The translations under genes were made by a program, and so were the position numbers. Below, in pieces: positions 1 to 8,514 of a DNA stretch of 24,092 nt. How positions within the stretch are numbered: position 1 is the stretch's first letter; every line of letters starts with the position of its first letter. Under the pieces are notes generated by a model. It searched no databases and was not told the origin of the DNA. It worked only from the letters and a program-made list of their open reading frames with translations. The stretch is from JAKPKF01 sp964579365 (GTDB lineage: Bacteria; Patescibacteriota; Dojkabacteria; SC72): the NCBI GenBank assembly GCA_964579365.1, contig CAZOFW010000007.1, forward strand, positions 1 to 24,092, given 5' to 3'.

Positions 1-1
1 A

Positions 2-1630
2 GTACTTACAGATTTAGAGGTGTTGGGGGAGATAGATTTGTCTAATTTCGAGAAAATTAACAAGAGTTTAGATCCAAATAGCATAGAGATATTGAAAAAG
101 GTTACTCCAGGAGAATATCTTGTTCATGAGGATCACGGTATTGGGAAATTTGTAGGAGTTGTGGAAAGAGAAAAAGGATTTTACATAGAAATATCATATA
201 CAGGGGAAGACAGATTGTATGTACCACTTAGCGCATCTGAGAAATTAACAAAATATATTGGTGCTGGAAAAGGTAAGCCTGTACTAACTGGACTGAATAG
301 TGGCAACTGGAAAAGAATATCGAAGAAAGCTTCTGAAAGGGCAGAGGAGATAGCGAAAGAGCTTCTCATGTTGTATGCGATGAGAGAGACTTCCAAATCT
401 GTCTTTACTCTTGAAGATGAAGATGTTGAAAGTTTTAAGACATTTGTTAAACAGTTCGAATATACAGACACAGATGATCAGATACTCGCTACTCAGCAGA
501 TAGAACAGGATTTCAAAAAAGGAAGGCCAATGGATAGATTGCTTGTTGGAGATGTTGGATTTGGAAAAACAGAAATAGCAATGAGGGCAATGTTTCCAGT
601 TGTGAATAGTGGTTTGCAGGTCGTCTTTCTTGCTCCTACGACAATTCTAGTACAACAGCATCTAACTGTTCTAATGGAAAGATTTAAAAATTATCCATTT
701 ACTATCAAAAGCCTTTCAAGATTCTCTACACAACAGGAGAGAGAAAGTGTTCTACATGGTTTGAAAAATGGTGTTGTAGATATTGTCGTTGGGACGCATT
801 CTCTTCTGGCAGATGAAATCCAATTTAAAAATCTTGGACTTCTTGTAGTGGATGAAGAACAGAAATTTGGAGTTAAACAGAAAGAAAAGATAAAGGGAAT
901 GAGAGTTAACAGCAATGTTCTTTCACTTACGGCAACACCAATTCCAAGGACATTGAATATGGCTCTTTTGGGTGTGCGAGATATATCTGTTTTGGCTGTC
1001 CCTCCAAGTGGAAGAAAAGATATTGTAAATACCTTTGAACATTTCAATTGGGACAGTGTTGTTAAGGCAATTAAAAAAGAAATGGCGAGAGAAGGGCAGG
1101 TGTATTTTCTACATAATAGAGTTGGGAATATACTTTCAATTCAGAGTAAATTAAAAGAGCTTTTCCCAGATGCGGTAATTGACATTGTACATGGACAGAT
1201 GGGAAGCAAATATCTCTCAGCAAGGATGACAGATTTTGTATCTAAGAAGACAGATATTCTTCTTTGTACGACAATCATCGAGAATGGTTTGGATATTCCA
1301 AACGCAAATACACTAATTGTAGATGATGCTTCTAAACTAGGTCTTTCTCAGATGTACCAGATTAGGGGAAGAGTAGGAAGATCTCTTGAGCAGGCCTACG
1401 CATACTTCTTTTTTGACACTCTAACCGAAAAGGCTATCTTAAGGCTAGATGCATTGCGAGATTCTCAAAGTTTGGGATCAGGTTTTCTACTTTCAAACAG
1501 AGATTTGGAGATTAGAGGAGCAGGAGATATCTTGGGAAAGAATCAATCGGGAACTATCAACTCAGTTGGGTACGGTTTGTATACACAAATGCTTTCGGAA
1601 GCAATCGAAAAAATAAAATCAAGGGGGTAG
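2..1630 (+). CDS. mfd: Transcription-repair coupling factor Mfd, C-terminal part (5' cut by window edge)
   Basis: Mfd is an ATP-driven DNA translocase that removes stalled RNA polymerase at lesions and recruits nucleotide-excision repair. The frame is open to the left edge, so this is a partial gene; the GTG at 20 is internal. Counting from that GTG, a CarD-like RNA-polymerase interaction domain lies at about 28-80 (GEYLVHEDHGIGKF), followed by a linker helix and the RecG-like helicase core: Walker A GDVGFGKTE at 177-185, DEEQ box at 278-281, TATPIPRT at 304-311, and the IRGRVGR and SNRDLEIRGAGDILG motifs near the end. The UvrB-homology N-terminal modules must lie left of the window. The protein stops right after the LYTQMLSEAIEKIK helix, so the C-terminal D7 domain (about 100 aa or more in standard Mfd) is absent. 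Several stops follow and dnaX starts 82 bp later, so a simple frameshift does not explain this. Family assignment is very secure. Confidence 0.96.
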   Translation, partial: VLTDLEVLGEIDLSNFEKINKSLDPNSIEILKKVTPGEYLVHEDHGIGKFVGVVEREKGFYIEISYTGEDRLYVPLSASEKLTKYIGAGKGKPVLTGLNSGNWKRISKKASERAEEIAKELLMLYAMRETSKSVFTLEDEDVESFKTFVKQFEYTDTDDQILATQQIEQDFKKGRPMDRLLVGDVGFGKTEIAMRAMFPVVNSGLQVVFLAPTTILVQQHLTVLMERFKNYPFTIKSLSRFSTQQERESVLHGLKNGVVDIVVGTHSLLADEIQFKNLGLLVVDEEQKFGVKQKEKIKGMRVNSNVLSLTATPIPRTLNMALLGVRDISVLAVPPSGRKDIVNTFEHFNWDSVVKAIKKEMAREGQVYFLHNRVGNILSIQSKLKELFPDAVIDIVHGQMGSKYLSARMTDFVSKKTDILLCTTIIENGLDIPNANTLIVDDASKLGLSQMYQIRGRVGRSLEQAYAYFFFDTLTEKAILRLDALRDSQSLGSGFLLSNRDLEIRGAGDILGKNQSGTINSVGYGLYTQMLSEAIEKIKSRG

Positions 1631-1638
1631 GTAGTAAT

Positions 1639-1660
1639 CCTTTAGAATAGAGGCTTTTTT
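1639..1660 (+). terminator. Possible weak intrinsic terminator after mfd
   Basis: A 5-bp stem (CCTTT at 1639-1643 with AGAGG at 1649-1653, one G-T wobble) with a 5-nt loop is followed directly by CTTTTTT. It lies 8 bp past the mfd stop and before the dnaX start. The stem is short, so termination would be partial at best. Confidence 0.35.
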
Positions 1661-1712
1661 GGGTAAATATTTTTCACTTGTGCGCCTATATATATTTACT
1701 CTAGTATATACC

Positions 1713-3281
1713 ATGTCTTCAGTCCTTTACCGAAAATACCGTGCTCAAGATTTTGACCAGCTAATTGGTCAGGGACATATTACGAAGTTACTTAAGAATG
1801 CAGTCAAGACAGACCAGATATCTCAAGCATATCTTTTTGTAGGTTCTCGTGGTACTGGAAAGACTAGTGCAGCAAGAATACTTGCAAAAGCAGTTAATTG
1901 TCTGCATCCAAAAGAAGATGGTAACCCTTGTAATGAATGTGAGGTGTGTGTTGGTATTACAGATGGTAAATTAATGGATCTAATGGAGATAGATGCTGCA
2001 TCAAACAGAGGTATTGACCAGATTAGAGAACTAAAAGAAAAGATTGAATATTCTCCTACAGACAGTAAGTACAAGGTATATGTTATAGATGAGGTACATA
2101 TGCTCACTACAGAGGCCTTCAACGCCCTTTTAAAGACGTTAGAAGAGCCTCCTGCCCATGTCATATTCATTCTGGCTACAACAGATGTACACAAGCTTCC
2201 ACCTACAATCCTTTCGAGATGCCAGAGATATGACTTCAGACTTGGTACAAACGAGGAGATGGAGAAACTTCTAAAGGATGTTACAACTAAAGAGGGTATT
2301 AAAATTGCAAAAGAAGCAGTAGATATCTTGGTACAGAATGCCAAAGGTAGTTACAGAGATGCTCTTTCCCTTCTAGATGTTGTGTACAGTGGAAGGGGAG
2401 AGGGGATAAAGAATATCTCGGAGAGAGATGTACGAGATATATTGGGTCTTCCAGATTTCGACCTGGTTATTAGTTTGTTAAAAAATTTAGTAGAAGGTAG
2501 TGGAAAGAGATCTTTAGAGGTGATTGAGGAATTAGAGAAGAAGGGTATTAATCTCCAACAATTTACAAACTATGCTTTAGAGATACTGAGAACCATGTTG
2601 GTAGAAAAGATTAAGGGAAAGCTTTCAAAGGAGTATGCTTTTGCAAAGGATATGGATTTGAAGAGCTTACACAAATTAATTAATCTGTTTTTAGATGCTG
2701 AGAACAAGATTAAATATTCAAATAACCAGGGTCTTGTATTAGAAATGATAATCCCTGAAATGGTAACGACAGATAATGAAGAGATAAAGATTGTAAATAT
2801 AGATGTGAAGAAGAAGATACAATCTGCAGAGGAAGAACCAAAAGAGGTGACAGAAGAATCTGAGGAAGAAGAGGAAGAGGACAATGTCTCAGATGAGAGT
2901 ATCACGGTAGAAGAGGTGAGAGCTAGATGGGAACAGTTTGTTAATGAGGTAAAACCCTTCAATGGTCACCTGTATGCATTCTTGGGTGGATCTAAAGTTG
3001 TTAGTTTTGAAGAGAATACTCTTCTTTTGGAAGTACCTTTTGCATTCCACAAAGACAGGATTGAGATACCAAGGAGTAGGGACATCATCTGTACAACATT
3101 CCACAAAGTATATGGTGTTAACTGCAAGATTGTTTGTAATGTTAATGAAAATGTAAAGCCAAAGAGAAAATCTGAAGCAGAATTCGTACTTCGTAATCTG
3201 CCCCCTGCTCCTCCCAAAAAAGGAGCAGTTACGAGTAGGAATATGAAGAAAGAGGTCGAAGCAATCTTCGAGGGTATGTAG
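1713..3281 (+). CDS. dnaX: DNA polymerase III subunit gamma/tau
   Basis: DnaX is the ATPase of the clamp loader, which places the sliding clamp on primed DNA and holds the polymerase III holoenzyme together. From the ATG at 1713 (522 aa) the protein begins MSSVLYRKYRAQDF, the usual start of the family. The upstream TTG at 1659 would add 18 hydrophobic residues foreign to DnaX. Visible features are Walker A GSRGTGKT at 44-51, a zinc module (C63, C73, C76, C79), Walker B/DEVH at 126-129, sensor 1 around ATT at 155-157, and the SRC arginine finger at 168-170. A collar domain, a very acidic Glu-rich linker and a C-terminal domain of tau/DUF type follow. No Shine-Dalgarno precedes the start. An A6 run near the 3' end is not in the phase of the E. 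coli frameshift heptamer, so a programmed gamma product is not supported. It sits in the common dnaX-ybaB-recR order. Confidence 0.96.
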   Translation: MSSVLYRKYRAQDFDQLIGQGHITKLLKNAVKTDQISQAYLFVGSRGTGKTSAARILAKAVNCLHPKEDGNPCNECEVCVGITDGKLMDLMEIDAASNRGIDQIRELKEKIEYSPTDSKYKVYVIDEVHMLTTEAFNALLKTLEEPPAHVIFILATTDVHKLPPTILSRCQRYDFRLGTNEEMEKLLKDVTTKEGIKIAKEAVDILVQNAKGSYRDALSLLDVVYSGRGEGIKNISERDVRDILGLPDFDLVISLLKNLVEGSGKRSLEVIEELEKKGINLQQFTNYALEILRTMLVEKIKGKLSKEYAFAKDMDLKSLHKLINLFLDAENKIKYSNNQGLVLEMIIPEMVTTDNEEIKIVNIDVKKKIQSAEEEPKEVTEESEEEEEEDNVSDESITVEEVRARWEQFVNEVKPFNGHLYAFLGGSKVVSFEENTLLLEVPFAFHKDRIEIPRSRDIICTTFHKVYGVNCKIVCNVNENVKPKRKSEAEFVLRNLPPAPPKKGAVTSRNMKKEVEAIFEGM

Positions 3282-3310
3282 TATGTAGTGTTTAACTTCC
3301 TAAATTGAGA

Positions 3311-3316
3311 TATAAT
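3311..3316 (+). promoter_or_regulatory. Candidate -10 box (TATAAT) for the ybaB-recR-cysS-rnhC operon
   Basis: A perfect TATAAT lies 34 bp upstream of the ybaB start, in the 69-bp gap after dnaX. No good -35 hexamer stands at 16-18 bp upstream; TTTAAC at 3291-3296 is too close. The position fits an operon promoter with a leader of roughly 28 nt. Confidence 0.5.
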
Positions 3317-3350
3317 ATCGTTACATATTTAATATTTTCATTACATAAAA

Positions 3351-3641
3351 ATGATAAATCCCGTTGAATTACTAAGAATGCAAAGTGAAGCTAAAAAGAT
3401 GCAGAAGAAACTTCGTGAGAGAAGAATTACAGGTGAGTCCAAAGATGGATTAGTTAAACTCTACATGAATGCAGCACAGGAATTAGAAGATCTGAGAGTA
3501 GATGACCAATTACTCGATCCAGATATGTCAGATGAGCTTAGAAAGCACTTCAAGGATGCATTTAAAGATTACCAAAAGAAGCTCCAAAAGGAGATGGTTG
3601 CTGACATGGACTTAAGTCAATTAAAGAGCATGCTCGGATAA
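3351..3641 (+). CDS. ybaB: YbaB/EbfC family nucleoid-associated protein
   Basis: YbaB/EbfC proteins are small dimeric DNA-binding proteins that coat the nucleoid. Their genes very often lie between dnaX and recR, exactly as here. The 96-aa product has the family's N-terminal helix pattern (LLRMQSEAKKMQKKL at about 7-21), a central short sheet region (ITGESKDGLVKLYMNAAQEL) and a long charged C-terminal helix ending in SQLKSMLG. The length matches the family (about 100 aa). The ATG at 3351 is preceded by an A-rich stretch without a Shine-Dalgarno. The stop is 1 bp before the recR start, so the two are co-transcribed. Identification rests on pattern and gene order, as the sequence is diverged. 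Confidence 0.85.
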   Translation: MINPVELLRMQSEAKKMQKKLRERRITGESKDGLVKLYMNAAQELEDLRVDDQLLDPDMSDELRKHFKDAFKDYQKKLQKEMVADMDLSQLKSMLG

Positions 3642-3642
3642 T

Positions 3643-4266
3643 ATGTCTGTACTTCCAAAATCTGTAGAACAAGTCATAGATGAGTTTAGTAGATTACCAG
3701 GTGTAGGACCTAAGTCTGCATCTCGTATGGTTTACCATTTTTTAAGGTCTCCAAACAAAGATGCTACTAAATTGGCGAAAGCTTTAACTCAGATGGATTT
3801 AGAGGTAAAAAACTGTAGTAAATGTTTTAACGTTTCGGACAAAGATATCTGCGATATCTGTTCAAGTAAGTTAAGAAAAACAAACAAGTTGTGTGTAGTA
3901 GAAGAACCCCTAGATGTTGTAGCATTTGAGAATTCCGCGGTATATGACGGTTTTTACTTTGTTCTTGGTGGTGTAATTTCTCCTGCCGATGGTATAGGGT
4001 CAGATGAAATTAGATTCCCAGAATTAAAGGCTAGGGCAGATGAATTACTTAAAGAGAATGATGTAGTAGAGGTGATTGTAGCAACCAATCCAAGTTTAGA
4101 AGGGGAGGCGACATCTAACTACATTTTAGATTTGTTTAAAGATTTACTAAAAGAGGGTAAAATAAAGATATCTAGATTGGCAATGGGTCTTCCAACAGGA
4201 GCTGATTTAGAATATGCAGATAGATTAACATTAAAGAGAGCATTGGAAGGAAGGAGAGATATTTAA
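3643..4266 (+). CDS. recR: Recombination protein RecR
   Basis: RecR works with RecO and RecF to load RecA on gapped DNA. The 207-aa product has all family parts in order: a helix-hairpin-helix (FSRLPGVGPKSASRM, about 15-29), a four-cysteine zinc motif (C58, C61, C70, C73), a Toprim domain starting at CVVEEPLDV, the NPSLEGEATS segment, and the Walker-B-like GLPTGADLEYAD region near the end. Length is typical (about 200 aa). It starts 1 bp after the ybaB stop, and its TAA overlaps the cysS ATG by one base, a translational-coupling layout. Confidence 0.96.
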   Translation: MSVLPKSVEQVIDEFSRLPGVGPKSASRMVYHFLRSPNKDATKLAKALTQMDLEVKNCSKCFNVSDKDICDICSSKLRKTNKLCVVEEPLDVVAFENSAVYDGFYFVLGGVISPADGIGSDEIRFPELKARADELLKENDVVEVIVATNPSLEGEATSNYILDLFKDLLKEGKIKISRLAMGLPTGADLEYADRLTLKRALEGRRDI

Positions 4267-5699
4267 TGAAACTTTACAGCACATTAGACAAAAAGATTGT
4301 AGATATACAACCAATTAAAGAGGGTCAAATTTCCATGTATAACTGTGGTCCTACTGTTTACAGTAGAATGCATGTAGGAAACATCAGGGCAGATATTAAC
4401 TGGGACATTCTTCACAGGGCATTAGTCTACTTGGGATACGATGTAAAAAGGGTTATGAATATTACTGATGTTGGGCATATGACCCATGATGAAGATTACG
4501 GAGAGGAGAAATTCGATATCCAGGCCCAGAAAGAGGGTGTAAATCCTCTAGATATTGCGAACAAATATATCGATACGGTATTAGAAGATTTTAGAAAGTT
4601 AAACATTCTTTCTCCAAGTGGTAAAGAAATTCCAGAGGATTTAACGCATGAACATGTAGAAGGTTACGGTTGGAGTAGAGCTACGAACTACATAGACGAG
4701 ATGATCAAAGTTATCAAAAAGATAGAAGAAAATGGATATACATACGAAACAGAACAAGCATTGTATTTTGATGTAACCAGAATCCCAGACTACACAATTT
4801 TTACAGGACAAAAACTTGAAGAAAAGGAAGTGGCAGTAAGAGACGAAGTAGAGGTTGATGCTGGGAAGAAAAACCCTGCGGACTTTGTACTGTGGATGAA
4901 AAAAACTGGTAAATATGCAAACCATATTATGAATTGGAATTCACCATGGGGAGAAGGATTTCCCGGCTGGCATATAGAGTGTACGGCAATGAGTACCGCT
5001 ATTCTTGGTGAATACTTTGACATCCACACAGGTGGCATCGACCATATCCCAGTACATCATCCAAACGAAAGAGCACAGAATATTGGGGCATTTGGTCATG
5101 GGGTAGTTAAATATTGGGTACACAACGAATGGTTAGTAAATATGGATGACTCTAAACTCTCCAAAAGCGATGGGGGTGCATTAACCCTTCCAGATATTGA
5201 GAAAGCAGGATTTAGTCCATTAGATTTAAGATATCTTTTTGTTTCAATAAATTACAGAACAAGAGTCCAATATTCAACGGGGGCCTTAATTGGAATTAAA
5301 AATGCGAGAGAATCATTAAACAGAAGAGTAGCTCAACTAGGAAGTGTAAAAGGAGAGATACTTGAGGAATACAAGCAAAAATTCAAGGGTGAGTTAGAGA
5401 ATAACTTAAATATGTCTGGGATATTTGCACTCATAAACGAGCATCTTAAATCCTCAGAGAAAAAGGAAGATATCTTAGCCACTATTTTGGATTTTGACAA
5501 AGTTCTCGGATTAGATTTAGACAATGTAAAAGACACCGAGGTAGTCTTAGAGGAAGATATAGATAATTATGCAAAACTGAGAGATAAAGCAAGAACAACC
5601 AAAGATTACGCCAAAGCAGATGAATACAGAAAGATGATAGAAGATGCAGGGTATGTTGTTTTAGATACACCGGAAGGTACTAAATATCAAAAGAAATAG
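4266..5699 (+). CDS. cysS: Cysteine--tRNA ligase
   Basis: CysRS charges tRNA-Cys with cysteine using ATP. The 477-aa product has the class I core: a HIGH-type motif MHVGNIR at 35-41 and a KMSKS-type motif KLSKS at 297-301. The zinc ligands of the family are conserved at C27, C239, H264 and E268, with the same spacing from C239 to H264 and E268 as in E. coli. GWHIECTAMS (235-244) and GGIDHIPVHHPNERAQ (256-271) are further signatures. An anticodon-binding helical tail with the KADEYRKMIEDAGYVVLDTPEGT end completes the protein. The ATG overlaps the recR stop by 1 bp and the stop abuts the rnhC start, so the gene is embedded in a tightly packed operon. Confidence 0.98.
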   Translation: MKLYSTLDKKIVDIQPIKEGQISMYNCGPTVYSRMHVGNIRADINWDILHRALVYLGYDVKRVMNITDVGHMTHDEDYGEEKFDIQAQKEGVNPLDIANKYIDTVLEDFRKLNILSPSGKEIPEDLTHEHVEGYGWSRATNYIDEMIKVIKKIEENGYTYETEQALYFDVTRIPDYTIFTGQKLEEKEVAVRDEVEVDAGKKNPADFVLWMKKTGKYANHIMNWNSPWGEGFPGWHIECTAMSTAILGEYFDIHTGGIDHIPVHHPNERAQNIGAFGHGVVKYWVHNEWLVNMDDSKLSKSDGGALTLPDIEKAGFSPLDLRYLFVSINYRTRVQYSTGALIGIKNARESLNRRVAQLGSVKGEILEEYKQKFKGELENNLNMSGIFALINEHLKSSEKKEDILATILDFDKVLGLDLDNVKDTEVVLEEDIDNYAKLRDKARTTKDYAKADEYRKMIEDAGYVVLDTPEGTKYQKK

Positions 5700-6596
5700 A
5701 TGATACAAAATACTGTCACTATACAATTAAACGAAATTCAAAAAGAAAATGCAGAGGAAGTATTAGAGGCATACAATTGGAAAGAAGAGTATGTAAATAA
5801 TCCGTATGCGCAATTTAGAATGAAAAGCCCAGAGGGTTCTAATGTAATCCTTTACACTAGTGGTAAGTTGGTATTTCAGGGAAGTGAAGATTTTACAAAT
5901 ATAATAACGTCAATAAAGAACAATGTAGAAGATGAGAGTGAGGTTGTCCCTCACCTTGGTGTAGATGAGGTTGGCAAGGGAGACTATTTCGGTCCTCTTG
6001 TAGTAGTAGCATGTTTTCTAAATGGGGAATTCTTGGAGAAGATATCTAGTATTGGAATAGGGGATTCAAAGAAATTTTCAGATGCCAAAATTATGGAGAT
6101 GTACAAGCTTGTAAAAGATTATGCATATTATTATTCCTCCATAATCTATCCAAAGGAGTATGCTGAGCTTTACAGAGAGAGTAAGAACGTATCCATATTA
6201 CTTGCCAGGCAACACTCTAAAGTCATTGAAATGGGACTAGGGGACCTCAAATCCAAGAATATTGAGTGTAGTAGAGTAGTCATAGATCAGTTCTCAAGTA
6301 AGAAGAGTAGAATACTCAATGAGCTAGGAAGCTACGGCAAAGAAATTGAGCTGATACAATTCCACAAAGGAGAGTCAGACATGGCAGTAGCATGTGCTTC
6401 TGTTATAGCAAGAGGTATGTTCCTTGAAGAGATGGAGAAGATGAGAAAGAAATACAATTTCAATTTTCCAAAGGGTGCTTCGGATGTCATAGATAAAGGG
6501 CAGGACTTTGTTAAGAAGTTCGGTGTAGATGAATTGGGTAATGTAGCAAAAATATCTTTTAAAACAACAGCTAAAGTTCTACAAACTAGACTTTAG
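5700..6596 (+). CDS. rnhC: Ribonuclease HIII
   Basis: RNase HIII cleaves the RNA strand of RNA/DNA hybrids. The 298-aa product has the N-terminal TATA-binding-protein-like domain (about 1-80) that separates HIII from HII, then a catalytic domain opening with GVDEVGKGDYFGPLVV. Candidate acidic catalytic residues are D89, E90, D196 (in VVIDQF) and D227 (in KGESDMAVACAS), spaced as in the Bacillus-type enzyme. The ATG follows the cysS stop with no gap. The last 11 bp overlap the convergent surface-protein gene on the other strand, and a small hairpin with a T tract overlaps the stop. RNase HIII has a patchy bacterial distribution; the HII alternative is less likely because of the N-terminal domain. 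Confidence 0.93.
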   Translation: MIQNTVTIQLNEIQKENAEEVLEAYNWKEEYVNNPYAQFRMKSPEGSNVILYTSGKLVFQGSEDFTNIITSIKNNVEDESEVVPHLGVDEVGKGDYFGPLVVVACFLNGEFLEKISSIGIGDSKKFSDAKIMEMYKLVKDYAYYYSSIIYPKEYAELYRESKNVSILLARQHSKVIEMGLGDLKSKNIECSRVVIDQFSSKKSRILNELGSYGKEIELIQFHKGESDMAVACASVIARGMFLEEMEKMRKKYNFNFPKGASDVIDKGQDFVKKFGVDELGNVAKISFKTTAKVLQTRL

Positions 6597-6606
6597 TTTT
6601 CTTTTT
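6583..6606 (+). terminator. Possible intrinsic terminator at the end of rnhC
   Basis: A perfect 6-bp inverted repeat (AAACTA at 6583-6588, TAGTTT at 6594-6599) with a 5-nt loop is followed by TCTTTTT. It overlaps the stop codons of both convergent genes. The stem is AT-rich and therefore weak. Confidence 0.4.
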
Positions 6607-7494
6607 GTCTTCCCTTAGAGATTTAATAAGTAGAAATCCAAGTGTGAGTATTATTACTCCAGATATTACAAAGAAGTAGGAGCTACTCTGTTGAATTTCT
6701 TTAGATATACTGTTTTCATCTATCCCATTGTAGAAGAGTCCCAGTACTGTTCTAGGATATATTAAATCAGAGATATTCCATTTATCTATCACAATTGTCT
6801 CCTCGATGATATCGTTAGGGTAGAGTTTCTGTTGTTTCTCATTAATTTTGTAGTACATAGGAGCATATTTCCCCTTATTGTTGTAAATCTGTATCTCTCC
6901 ATCTGGAATTAGTACATAGTTTGTAATATTTTGGTATATATATCTTACTTTGGCATCTTTCAAAAAAGGTATGCCTCTATCTACAATTTCCATACTGATT
7001 TGTGCAAATTCAGAGGTTATACCCTTAACGTCTCCCTTTTCAACGACATGTAGGACTACTAGATGTGAAAGGTTGTCTACTGCACCAACAGAGTTATCCG
7101 AATCTAGAAAACCAGAGTCGTTTGTCTGTTTAAGAATAATTAAATTGAAGTAGGTGCCAAGAGGTAGATTTGCTGCGACAACTATTTGGTAGCTTAAACT
7201 TAGAGTAGAGTGTGGTTCTACCCTGAAGGTATCTCTATCTGTTTTCACAAACATGTAGCTTTCATTTGTAATTATGCTACTGGTTTTAGGGTTGTATCCT
7301 ACGACAGTAGGAAGGATATATATTTCCTTGTTTGTTGTGTTTGTGAAAAGGATTTTTGAGTCTACTGTTTCTCCTGTACTTCTGATGGTCTGATTTATTG
7401 CAGGAGAAAGAGTATTTGCATTAACAGGGGTTAATGGGAGGAGAAATAGAATGGAAATAAATCCAATTGTAAATAATTTTTTGATACTCACCAC
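6586..7494 (-). CDS. Secreted membrane-anchored protein, DUF916-like Ig fold
   Basis: This 302-aa protein probably sits on the outer face of the cell membrane. It has a signal peptide (cleavage near VNA at 24-26), an extracellular part, one transmembrane helix at about 272-290 and a Lys-rich cytoplasmic tail (SLREDKKKTKV). The N-terminal half follows the DUF916/WxL-Ig-like pattern: loss-of-charge strands, a TNTTNKEIYILPTV segment, EPHSTLSLSYQIVVAANLPLGTYFNLIIL with the conserved P.GTY turn. The start is GTG (7494, or the next codon GTG at 7491), placed 2 bp after the stop of the upstream relative, so it is the last gene of a minus-strand operon. It resembles that neighbour in layout (signal, DUF916-like region, C-terminal helix, basic tail) and likely arose by duplication. 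Binding partner is unknown. Confidence 0.75.
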   Translation of the reverse strand: MVSIKKLFTIGFISILFLLPLTPVNANTLSPAINQTIRSTGETVDSKILFTNTTNKEIYILPTVVGYNPKTSSIITNESYMFVKTDRDTFRVEPHSTLSLSYQIVVAANLPLGTYFNLIILKQTNDSGFLDSDNSVGAVDNLSHLVVLHVVEKGDVKGITSEFAQISMEIVDRGIPFLKDAKVRYIYQNITNYVLIPDGEIQIYNNKGKYAPMYYKINEKQQKLYPNDIIEETIVIDKWNISDLIYPRTVLGLFYNGIDENSISKEIQQSSSYFFVISGVIILTLGFLLIKSLREDKKKTKV

Positions 7495-7496
7495 TT

Positions 7497-8507
7497 TTAT
7501 TTTGGTACTGGTTTATACTCTGTTTTTTTCTTCTTAGCAGTCTTTATGATTATGACAATGAATGTGATGATTAGCAAGATAGCTACGATATATCTCCATG
7601 GAATAACCCAAAATGAAGTATCTGCAGTTAATGGAGCAAATCCTGGTTGGAATGTGCGGTATGTGGCTACTAATTTCGCATCAATTGGACCTAAAACAAG
7701 CTGTTTGTCTTTGGTTAGGAAATCCCCGAAATTCCAAGATGTCTCGTAATTTCCAGTATTTTCTCGCATAATACTTTGAGTGTTTTGGTTGAAAGGTATT
7801 CTAGCAATTTCCTTGTCAAACATATTTGTTAGTACAATCTCTCCTATAGGGGAGATATGTGTATCTCCAAGGTTTTTAATTCTTGTAGTGAACAGAACAT
7901 TTGGGAATTCATAGAAGTTTCTGTCTGTTACAAAACTAAGTAATTCTGCATTCTCTACGAAATCTTTACCAATTTTTATGAGGATAGGGGTTCCAGAGGC
8001 AAGAGTAGAGACAGTACCGGTTCCAGCAATTGTTTGATCTTCTGTTTGAGATTTAAATGCAATTATTACATTGTATTCTCCTTTTGTAGCATCCTTAGGT
8101 ACGACAATATCGTAGTATATTTTTTCATTTCTGTTTGGAACGAGTTCAATCTCTTTGCGATCTACTGTAATCCAGGAAGCTGCAGAGTAGAGGTTTTTAG
8201 CTTCTTCCTGCTCTGAAAGGAAGATTGCTGTACCAGGTTGGTTCTCTATCTGTCTGAAACCTGTTACCAAGACATCGTAGGTCATTGCCGTGTTCGAAAG
8301 ATTCCACAGAACTATTTCTCCATGGTATTTGTCTCCTGTTTGGAGGTTTAACATCTCAGATGTTGGTGCTGTACCTATGGATAGTGGAGCAGCATGGATT
8401 GCTAATGGATTAAAAAGAAAAAAGAAAAAGAGTACAGAAAATACTAGGGCTGCAAAATATATTATGTTTTTAAGGTATGGGGCAGCATGTTTATTTAGTT
8501 TTTTCAT
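7497..8507 (-). CDS. Secreted membrane-anchored protein, DUF916-like Ig fold
   Basis: A 336-aa extracellular membrane protein. I chose the ATG at 8507 (MKKLNKHAAPYLKN) because it gives a basic n-region before a strong hydrophobic core; the ORF can be extended to 8537 but that would overlap the previous gene. Signal cleavage is likely near AIHA-A (36-40). The body has the DUF916-like pattern (LQTGDKYHGEIVLWNLSNTAMTYDV, then ELVPNRNEKIYYDIVVPKDATKGEYNVIIAF). A second Ig-like part follows, then a transmembrane helix at about 300-321 (YIVAILLIITFIVIIIK) and a basic tail. In Gram-positive WxL systems DUF916 proteins help hold surface proteins to the wall, but no WxL-domain protein was recognised here. 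It starts 7 bp after the upstream secreted protein and ends 2 bp before its relative. Confidence 0.76.
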   Translation of the reverse strand: MKKLNKHAAPYLKNIIYFAALVFSVLFFFFLFNPLAIHAAPLSIGTAPTSEMLNLQTGDKYHGEIVLWNLSNTAMTYDVLVTGFRQIENQPGTAIFLSEQEEAKNLYSAASWITVDRKEIELVPNRNEKIYYDIVVPKDATKGEYNVIIAFKSQTEDQTIAGTGTVSTLASGTPILIKIGKDFVENAELLSFVTDRNFYEFPNVLFTTRIKNLGDTHISPIGEIVLTNMFDKEIARIPFNQNTQSIMRENTGNYETSWNFGDFLTKDKQLVLGPIDAKLVATYRTFQPGFAPLTADTSFWVIPWRYIVAILLIITFIVIIIKTAKKKKTEYKPVPK

Positions 8508-8514
8508 TTCTAGA

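Noticed and set aside
1659..1712. N-terminal extension of dnaX from a TTG at 1659
   Set aside because: The 18 extra residues are hydrophobic and match nothing in DnaX; the family start MSSVLYRKYR begins at 1713.
1823..2344. 173-aa minus-strand ORF inside dnaX
   Set aside because: Antisense shadow of the conserved DnaX ATPase domain, with no start signal and Ser/Ile-rich composition typical of shadows.
2570..2962. 130-aa minus-strand ORF in the dnaX linker
   Set aside because: Its Ser runs are simply the complement of the Glu-rich linker codons.
3215..3222. Programmed frameshift site in dnaX
   Set aside because: The A6G run is read as AAA AAA GGA, not in the phase A AAA AAG, and lies at the very end of the gene, so it would not make a gamma-like product.
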